Assembly (NCBI GenBank): GCA_020442225.1
Contig: JAGRKR010000153.1
Span: 1 to 10,567, forward strand
Direction: 5' to 3'
Length of the DNA stretch: 10,567 bases
Source of the DNA: Hyphomicrobiaceae bacterium
GTDB taxonomy: Bacteria > Pseudomonadota > Alphaproteobacteria > Rhizobiales > Hyphomicrobiaceae
Position 1 is the first letter of the stretch, and every line of letters begins with the position of its first letter. This document shows, piece after piece, positions 1 through 4,694 of the stretch. Below the pieces are notes generated by a model. That model was not told where the DNA came from and did no database searches. It saw only the letters and a list, made by a program, of their open reading frames with translations. A program made the translations under genes and the position numbers.

Positions 1-33
1 ATCCGGGGCTGCGACCGTCTCTTGATCCCGCGG

Positions 34-1032
34 CTACTTTTTCTTCTTGCCGCCGGTCAGGCCGAGCGCCTTGATCTCGTCCTTGGCGATCTGGAACTCG
101 CGCTGCACCTGCTCGGTCCAGGCCTTGGAGCCGGCGACGCTGTCATCCGGATTGAGGCCGGAGGTCTTGAGGTATTTCGCGAAGCTCTCGGACTTCAGTC
201 CCTTCAGCATGGCGGCCTCGAGCTTGGCCAGGATCGGCTGCGGCGTGCCGGCGCGAACGAGATAGCCGCGCACCGTCGACGTCGCGACCTTGAAGCCGAG
301 CTCATGGGTCGTCGGGATATTCGGGAAGTCCTTGAGGCGGGTCTTGGCCATCACGGCAAGCGCCCGGAACTGCCCCGAAGCAATCTGCTCGCGCGCCTCG
401 GAGACGTTCGGCAGCGTTGCATCGATGGCGCCGGACATCAGGTTCTGCACCATCTGCATGCCCGAGCCGAGCGCGACAGGCTTGTACTTGATGCCGGCCG
501 CCTTGGCGAACTGTGCGAGGCCGATGTGCTCGGTGCCGCCGATCTGCGCCACGCCCCAGTTGAGCGGCTTGGCCTTCGACGCCTTGATGAGGTCGGCGAG
601 CGTCTTGATCGGGCTCTTGCCCGGCACGACGATGAACGTCGGGTCGTCCATGGCACGGGCGACGCCCACGAGATCGGTGATCTTGGCCGAGGACTTGCCG
701 CGCGCCAGCGTATAGAGATGCGTCGGCGTGATGGCGATGATCGTGTAGCCGTCGGCGGGCTTCGACATGAGGTAGTCGAGGGCCGCCTGACCGCCGCCGC
801 CCTGCTTGCTGACGACCACCATATCCGAGCCGAGCACAGCGCGCGTCGGCGTGATCATCATGCGGGCGGTGGTGTCGGTGCCGCCGCCGTACTTGGCGTG
901 AATGACCACCTCGATCGGCTTGGATGGGAACTTGCTCGCATCCTCGGCCGAAACCGTGGTCGGAGTGATCGCGGTAAGTGCGCCGATGAGCGCAGCCGAC
1001 CAAACCGTGGACAGAGATCGTTGACGTGTCAT
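34..1032 (-). CDS. Tripartite tricarboxylate transporter (TctC/Bug family) periplasmic substrate-binding protein
   Basis: This is a 332-residue secreted solute-binding protein. Residues 1-29 form a signal peptide: basic MTRQR, a hydrophobic core around WSAALIGALTA, and a VSA cleavage site before EDASKFPSKPIEVV. The mature protein opens with the usual Bug-family features: FPSKPIEVVI, then a glycine-rich YGGGTDTTAR segment, then QGGGGQAALDYL, then PADGYTI. The length is normal for the family. Bug proteins bind small carboxylates or amides in the periplasm and hand them to a TctA/TctB permease, but neither permease subunit is in this window. It may therefore be an orphan receptor using a distant permease, or a sensing component. 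I chose the start at 1032 because a strong purine-rich ribosome site lies just upstream and because it places the signal peptide at the N terminus. The C terminus ends in four lysines. It lies 72 bases downstream of the IclR gene on the same strand, so co-transcription is likely. The ligand cannot be read from sequence. Confidence 0.93.
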   Translation of the reverse strand: MTRQRSLSTVWSAALIGALTAITPTTVSAEDASKFPSKPIEVVIHAKYGGGTDTTARMMITPTRAVLGSDMVVVSKQGGGGQAALDYLMSKPADGYTIIAITPTHLYTLARGKSSAKITDLVGVARAMDDPTFIVVPGKSPIKTLADLIKASKAKPLNWGVAQIGGTEHIGLAQFAKAAGIKYKPVALGSGMQMVQNLMSGAIDATLPNVSEAREQIASGQFRALAVMAKTRLKDFPNIPTTHELGFKVATSTVRGYLVRAGTPQPILAKLEAAMLKGLKSESFAKYLKTSGLNPDDSVAGSKAWTEQVQREFQIAKDEIKALGLTGGKKKK

Positions 1033-1036
1033 CGTG

Positions 1037-1048
1037 CCCTTTCCTCCC
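1037..1048 (-). promoter_or_regulatory. Ribosome binding site of the binding-protein gene
   Basis: Read on the minus strand this is GGGAGGAAAGGG, ending four bases before the ATG at 1032. It supports that start over the in-frame ATG at 1065, which would put 11 polar residues before the signal peptide. Confidence 0.75.
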
Positions 1049-1104
1049 TTATTCGACCAGCTCATGCCAGCCGCTCCCTAACTCTTTGGACTATCTGATT
1101 AGCG

Positions 1105-1809
1105 TCATCCAGCCCTTCTGTCATCGCACTTCGTATTGTCCAGCAATCGCATACCGAGGTCGCCGGCGCCCTTCTCGAGCAGAGCCAACGCGGCCTCGCG
1201 CGCACGCGCCGTGAACCGGTTCGACGGTCCCGACAGGACCAGCGCCCCGACCAGCGCTCCGTCGCACAATACCGGCACGGACACCGACGCGGTCAGAGGC
1301 TCGCGACCGGCCGCATCGTGATACCCGGCCGAGCGGATCTGCTCGAGATCCTGGCCGGGCTCGCCCGAAAACGCCAGCAGCACCCTGCCGACGACGCCGA
1401 CGCCGAGAGGGAGCTGCGCCCCTTCGTCGACATGATGGCGGATCGGATGGCGCGAGCTCTCGCGATAGAGGCAGATACGCTGCCCGCCCCGCCTGACATA
1501 GAAGGACGCGCTCTCTCCCGAGGCGTCGCGCAGCTCGCGCAGGATCGGACGCACCTCGGCCTCGAGATCGAACCCCTGCCGATAGGCCCGCGCCAGATTG
1601 GCGACGCGCGGCCCAAGGCGATAGCGCTGGCGCTGGCCGCGCTGCAGGTAGCCGCGTTGCGCCAGCGTGGCGCAGAGCCGGACGACGGTGCTCTTGTTGA
1701 TGCCGGTCACGACGGCGAGCTCGGACACACCGCGCTCGGCGACCGGCCCCGACAACTCGTCGAGAATGTCGAGCGCCTTTTCCACAGTGCCTGACGTGCG
1801 CGTGACCAT
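1105..1809 (-). CDS. IclR-family transcriptional regulator
   Basis: This 234-residue protein has the two-domain plan of IclR regulators. An N-terminal winged helix-turn-helix spans about residues 5-70: SGTVEKALDILDEL, then a recognition-helix region NKSTVVRLCATL at about 38-49, then wing residues GYLQRG and YRLG. A C-terminal effector-binding domain spans about 75-225, with SGESASFYVRRGG, the GVGVVGRVLLAF segment, ASVSVPV and GALVLSGPSNRFT. IclR proteins bind palindromic operators as dimers or tetramers and respond to small metabolites, commonly aromatic or carboxylic acids. The start at 1809 gives the normal family length; the frame stays open to 1923, but that extension would cross the promoter region. 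The gene is transcribed away from the enolase-superfamily gene and toward the binding-protein gene. This is the classic position for a local regulator that controls the divergent catabolic genes and itself. The effector is unknown. Confidence 0.93.
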   Translation of the reverse strand: MVTRTSGTVEKALDILDELSGPVAERGVSELAVVTGINKSTVVRLCATLAQRGYLQRGQRQRYRLGPRVANLARAYRQGFDLEAEVRPILRELRDASGESASFYVRRGGQRICLYRESSRHPIRHHVDEGAQLPLGVGVVGRVLLAFSGEPGQDLEQIRSAGYHDAAGREPLTASVSVPVLCDGALVGALVLSGPSNRFTARAREAALALLEKGAGDLGMRLLDNTKCDDRRAG

Positions 1810-1864
1810 CCAAACCCCCGCCCATGGCGCTCGCCAGACATCCCGCGACGCCTCATGAGGCCAT

Positions 1865-1885
1865 TCGGTCGCAAGCGCCGACCGA
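1865..1885. repeat. Perfect 7-7-7 inverted repeat on the regulator side of the control region
   Basis: TCGGTCG and CGACCGA are perfect inverted arms separated by the seven bases CAAGCGC. The element lies in the presumed untranslated leader of the IclR gene. It could be an autoregulatory operator or, once transcribed, a hairpin. The centre (1875) is 32 bases, about three helical turns, from the centre of the main dyad at 1907. Function is inferred. Confidence 0.5.
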
Positions 1886-1888
1886 TTA

Positions 1889-1917
1889 TTGCCATTTATG
1901 AACCATCGCTGTACATA
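1889..1917 (+). promoter_or_regulatory. Candidate sigma-70-type promoter for the enolase-superfamily gene series
   Basis: A TTGCCA -35 box at 1889-1894 (five of six to TTGACA) is followed by exactly 17 bases and a weak -10 candidate, TACATA, at 1912-1917 (three of six). Transcription would start near 1924, giving a leader of about 90 bases before the ATG at 2016. The poor -10 box would fit a promoter needing an activator or tightly repressed. It overlaps the minus-strand promoter and the central dyad. Confidence 0.45.
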
Positions 1918-1923
1918 TGGCAA
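1895..1923 (-). promoter_or_regulatory. Candidate sigma-70-type promoter for the IclR and binding-protein genes
   Basis: On the minus strand a TTGCCA -35 box (1923-1918) is followed by 17 bases and a CATAAA -10 candidate (1900-1895, four of six to TATAAT). Transcription would start near 1888, about 80 bases before the regulator ATG at 1809. Its -35 box is the mirror image of the -35 box for the opposite direction. Confidence 0.45.
1897..1917. promoter_or_regulatory. Candidate IclR-type operator
   Basis: TATGAAC (1897-1903) and GTACATA (1911-1917) match as inverted arms at six of seven positions around a seven-base spacer, giving a 21-base dyad centred at 1907. It lies between the -35 and -10 boxes of both divergent promoters, so a bound dimer could control both. 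IclR regulators commonly bind palindromes of roughly this size. Assigning this site to the neighbouring regulator is inference from position and symmetry. Confidence 0.45.
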
Positions 1924-2015
1924 CCGGGGCCGCGAAGATGCCCCTCGGAATACCCGACATCAACGCGTCCGCCCGGCCGAACAGGTCGCCGCGGCCCAAG
2001 CATCGTGAGCTCATC

Positions 2016-3095
2016 ATGGCCCCCCTGACGAAAGCGACGCTGCGCCGGTTGAGGATGCCGCTCATCCGCCCCTATAAGCTCTCCTACAAGACCTTCGAGG
2101 AGTTCGAGCCGTTCGTCGTCGAGCTGGAAGACGCCGACGGCCGCCGCGGCTTCGCCGACGGTCACATCTCGCCCGGCTCGTCCAGCGAGACGCGCGAAGG
2201 CGGCTGGGCCTTCATCACTGCACGCCTCGGCGAGATCATGGGCCGTGAGCCGGGCGAGGCGTCCGCGCACGTACTCAAGCAGTTCGACGAGAGCAAGGTC
2301 GCGGCCACGGCGATCGGCGCCGCCATCGAGGTGCTGGAGGGCAGCCCCTACATCGCCATTCCCGCCGCGGTTGCCGTGCCGCTGCTGACTCCGACCAGCG
2401 GTCACACGGCCGCCGAGATCGAGCAGGAGGTCGAGGAACGCCTCGCCGAGGGCTTCCGCACCTTCAAGATCAAGGTCGGCAAGGATGTCGACGCCGACCT
2501 CACCCGCGTCGGCCTCTTCCAGAAGGCCGTCGGCAAGCGCGCCACGCTGCGGCTCGATGCCAACCGCGCCTTCTCGCGCGACGACGGCATGCGCTTCGCC
2601 CGATCGCTCAAGCCGGAGCAGATCGAGTTGTTCGAGCAGCCGTGCGAGTCGGCCGAATGGGCCGCGAACGCCGACGTCGCCTCCGTCTCGACGGTGCCGG
2701 TGATGCTCGACGAGCCGATCTGCACACTGGCCGACATCGACCGCGCCGCGGGCATCAATGGCGTCGGGCTGTGCAAGCTCAAGCTGAAGCGCTTCGGCAG
2801 CATGGCACGTCTCCAAGAAGGCCTGGAGCGCGTGCGCGCCGGCGGCATGGAGCCGGTGCTCGGCGACGGCATCGGCAGCGAGATCCAGAATTGGCTCGAG
2901 GCCTGCGTGGCACGCACCACGATCCGCAATGCCGGCGAGTTCAACGGCTTCCTGAAGTCGAAGGACACGCTGTTCGTGGAGCCGCTGAAGTTCGAGGCCG
3001 GCGCCATCCAGATTCCCGCCGGTTTCAAGCCACGCCTCGATCCGGCGAAGATGGACCGCCTTACCATCGAGAGTGCGGAATTCCGGGCCGACTGA
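2016..3095 (+). CDS. Mandelate racemase/muconate lactonizing enzyme family protein (enolase superfamily)
   Basis: This 359-residue enzyme has an N-terminal capping domain (about 1-125, starting with RLRMPLIRPYKLSY) and a C-terminal TIM-barrel. Catalytic features visible are the KIK motif (K151, K153) in FKIKVG, metal ligands in LDANRAF (D181, with N183), ELFEQP (E207) and MLDEPI (D232, E233), and a distal lysine in KLKLKRFGS (probably K256). A lysine on each side of the active site is the muconate-lactonizing/dipeptide-epimerase/OSBS pattern rather than the His-Asp pattern of mandelate racemase. These enzymes remove a proton alpha to a carboxylate using magnesium or manganese, then epimerise, cycloisomerise or eliminate. 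The substrate is not predictable here. The start at 2016 has only a weak GTGAG ribosome site, but it gives the normal family N terminus; the open extension to 1917 runs into the promoter. It is the first gene of the plus-strand series, 51 bases before the carboxyltransferase gene. Confidence 0.9.
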   Translation: MAPLTKATLRRLRMPLIRPYKLSYKTFEEFEPFVVELEDADGRRGFADGHISPGSSSETREGGWAFITARLGEIMGREPGEASAHVLKQFDESKVAATAIGAAIEVLEGSPYIAIPAAVAVPLLTPTSGHTAAEIEQEVEERLAEGFRTFKIKVGKDVDADLTRVGLFQKAVGKRATLRLDANRAFSRDDGMRFARSLKPEQIELFEQPCESAEWAANADVASVSTVPVMLDEPICTLADIDRAAGINGVGLCKLKLKRFGSMARLQEGLERVRAGGMEPVLGDGIGSEIQNWLEACVARTTIRNAGEFNGFLKSKDTLFVEPLKFEAGAIQIPAGFKPRLDPAKMDRLTIESAEFRAD

Positions 3096-3132
3096 ACGCA
3101 TCCCGACATCACTGAAGCTCTACTGAATCTCT

Positions 3133-3138
3133 AGGGAG
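3133..3138 (+). promoter_or_regulatory. Ribosome binding site of the carboxyltransferase gene
   Basis: AGGGAG lies eight bases before the ATG at 3147 and supports that start. Confidence 0.7.
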
Positions 3139-3146
3139 ATCCTGCA

Positions 3147-4682
3147 ATGGCGCACGACGAGTTGCTTGCCGAACTCGACAGACGGAGAGCGGCGGCACGG
3201 GCCATGGGCGGCGAGCGCAAGCTTGCCGAGCGAAAGAAGCGGGGCCAGCTCAACGCCCTCGAACGCCTCGACGCTCTCGTCGACAAGGACAGCTTCATCG
3301 AGGTCGGACTGCTCGGCGCCTCGGGCGTCTTCGAGGCCGACGTTGCCGCGACCCCGCGCGATGGCAAGATGGTCGGCTTCGCGAAAGTCGACGGCCGCGA
3401 TATCGGCGTGGTCGTCAACGACTTCACGACCAAGGGCGCCTCGACCAGCGCCACGAACTCCAAGAAGATGGGCCACGTGCGCAAGGTATGCACCGAAAAG
3501 GGCATGCCGTTCGTGCACGTCGGCGAGTCGACAGGCGCCCGACTGCCCGACGCCATGGGCTCGAAGGGCATGGGAGCGCTTCTCGGCAACGACACGACCC
3601 AGTTCAAGCGCACGCGCGAGACGCCGTGGGTCGCTCTTGCACTCGACACCTCCTTCGGCTCCTCGGCCTGGCTCTGCTGCTGCGCCGACTATGCCATCAT
3701 GAAGAAGGGCTCGATCATGTCGGTATCGAGCCCGCGCCTCGTCTCCATGGCCATCGGCGAGAAGGTCGACCTCGAGGAGCTCGGCGGCTGGCGCCTCCAC
3801 GCCGAGCAGACCGGCCTCATCGACACCTTCGTCGAGACCGACGAGGAGGCCATGCAGGCGGTCAAGCGCTTCCTCTCCTACATGCCGAGCCACAATGGCG
3901 AGCTGCCGCCCGAGGCGCCCGTCAGCGCCGGCTCCGGTGAGGGCCAGGAGCGCATCCTCGACATCCTCCCCGAGAAGCGCTCGCGCGTCTACGACATGCG
4001 CAAGATCGTCGAGATCATCGTCGACAAGGGCAGCTATCTCGAGATCAAGCCGCGGTTCGGCCGCTCCGCGACCGTCGGCCTCGCCCGCCTCGGCGGCAAG
4101 GCGGTCGGCATCGTCGCCAACAACCCGATCGTCGGCGGCGGAGCACTCTCCGCCGAGGCCTGCCGCAAGATCATCGATTTCACCGTGATGTGCGACAGCT
4201 TCAACGTGCCCATCGTGCGCTTCATGGACACGCCCGGCTTCGTCGTCGGCACCGACGCCGAGCGGCGCGGCGCCCCCGGCCACATCATGAACTTCATGAA
4301 TGCGACCTGCCTCACCACCGTGCCGCAGATGACGGTGATCGTGCGCAAGGCCTACGGCCGCGCCTACGTGGCGATGGGCGGCGGCGAGCACAATGACGAG
4401 ATGGTCGCCTGGCCGACCGCCGAGGTCTCCTTCATGGACCCCGTCTTCGCGACGAGCATCGTGCACAACAAGCACGCCGGCGACGAAGGCTTCGAGGAGG
4501 CGCTCGCCCACATCCAGAAGGATCTGGAGATCTGGGACATGGCGCGCATCTTCTCGGCGCACGACGTGATCAAGCCGCAGGAGACCCGCGCCTACCTCAT
4601 CCGCATGCTCGACGTGCACCGGCGCCGCCGCTCCGGCGGCATCGGCCAGCACCTCATGCGCACCTGGCCGACCAGCTACTAG
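3147..4682 (+). CDS. Acyl-CoA carboxyltransferase beta subunit (propionyl-CoA carboxylase beta/MmdA family), divergent
   Basis: This 511-residue protein has the tandem crotonase-like halves of biotin-dependent carboxyltransferases. The N half (about 25-250) contains GESTGARLPD (127-136), GSSAWLCCCADY (171-182) and EELGGWRLHAEQTGLID. The C half (about 275-505) contains DTPGFVVGTDAERRGAPGH (361-379), VIVRKAYGRAYVAMGG (397-412) and AWPTAEVSFMDP (421-432). Family members move a carboxyl group between biotin and an acyl-CoA, either in carboxylases or in sodium-pumping decarboxylases. Length is normal. From memory of propionyl-CoA carboxylase, the oxyanion-hole motif is usually ...AGGAVY...; here the second Gly is Ser and three consecutive cysteines follow. 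The usual MGxxGA near the end of the C half is MDPVFA. No biotin carboxylase or biotin carrier is nearby, so partners must be elsewhere or the mechanism differs. It sits 51 bases after the enolase-superfamily gene and 12 before the CoA synthetase gene. The acyl-CoA substrate is unknown. Confidence 0.9.
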   Translation: MAHDELLAELDRRRAAARAMGGERKLAERKKRGQLNALERLDALVDKDSFIEVGLLGASGVFEADVAATPRDGKMVGFAKVDGRDIGVVVNDFTTKGASTSATNSKKMGHVRKVCTEKGMPFVHVGESTGARLPDAMGSKGMGALLGNDTTQFKRTRETPWVALALDTSFGSSAWLCCCADYAIMKKGSIMSVSSPRLVSMAIGEKVDLEELGGWRLHAEQTGLIDTFVETDEEAMQAVKRFLSYMPSHNGELPPEAPVSAGSGEGQERILDILPEKRSRVYDMRKIVEIIVDKGSYLEIKPRFGRSATVGLARLGGKAVGIVANNPIVGGGALSAEACRKIIDFTVMCDSFNVPIVRFMDTPGFVVGTDAERRGAPGHIMNFMNATCLTTVPQMTVIVRKAYGRAYVAMGGGEHNDEMVAWPTAEVSFMDPVFATSIVHNKHAGDEGFEEALAHIQKDLEIWDMARIFSAHDVIKPQETRAYLIRMLDVHRRRRSGGIGQHLMRTWPTSY

Positions 4683-4686
4683 GGGA
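4681..4686 (+). promoter_or_regulatory. Ribosome binding site of the CoA synthetase gene, overlapping the upstream stop codon
   Basis: AGGGGA starts inside the TAG stop of the carboxyltransferase gene (4680-4682) and ends eight bases before the ATG at 4695. Such overlap suggests translational coupling and therefore matched production of the two enzymes. Confidence 0.65.
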
Positions 4687-4694
4687 TCGACGGC

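Larger units (their letters stand above)
1810..2015. promoter_or_regulatory. Divergent control region between the IclR gene and the enolase-superfamily gene
   Basis: These 206 bases lie between two oppositely transcribed genes and contain the most AT-rich patch nearby (about 1885-1920). That patch carries overlapping promoter-like elements and nested dyads, described in separate entries. The enolase-side leader (1924-2015) is GC-rich. Apart from a five-base-pair GGGGC/GCCCC stem at 1926-1944 and a weak GTGAG ribosome site at 2005-2009, I see nothing else in it. Confidence 0.7.

Noticed and set aside
1..33. Terminator or further gene downstream of the binding-protein gene
   Set aside because: Only 33 bases are available and no stem with a T-run or ribosome site can be seen.
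22..1098. A 358-codon plus-strand open frame opposite the binding-protein gene
   Set aside because: The minus strand encodes a signal peptide and Bug-family motifs; the plus-strand translation is Arg/His/Gly-rich with no motif.
1810..1923. Upstream start for the IclR regulator at 1923 (38 extra residues)
   Set aside because: The ATG lies inside the inverted repeat that appears to hold the promoters, and the start at 1809 gives the normal IclR length.
1917..2015. Upstream start for the enolase-superfamily enzyme at 1917 (33 extra residues)
   Set aside because: The extension overlaps the promoter and dyad region, has no hydrophobic or domain character and precedes the normal family N terminus; the leader is better read as untranslated.
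1896..3101. A 401-codon minus-strand open frame opposite the enolase-superfamily gene
   Set aside because: The plus strand carries all catalytic motifs of the superfamily; the antisense product shows none and looks like a composition artefact.
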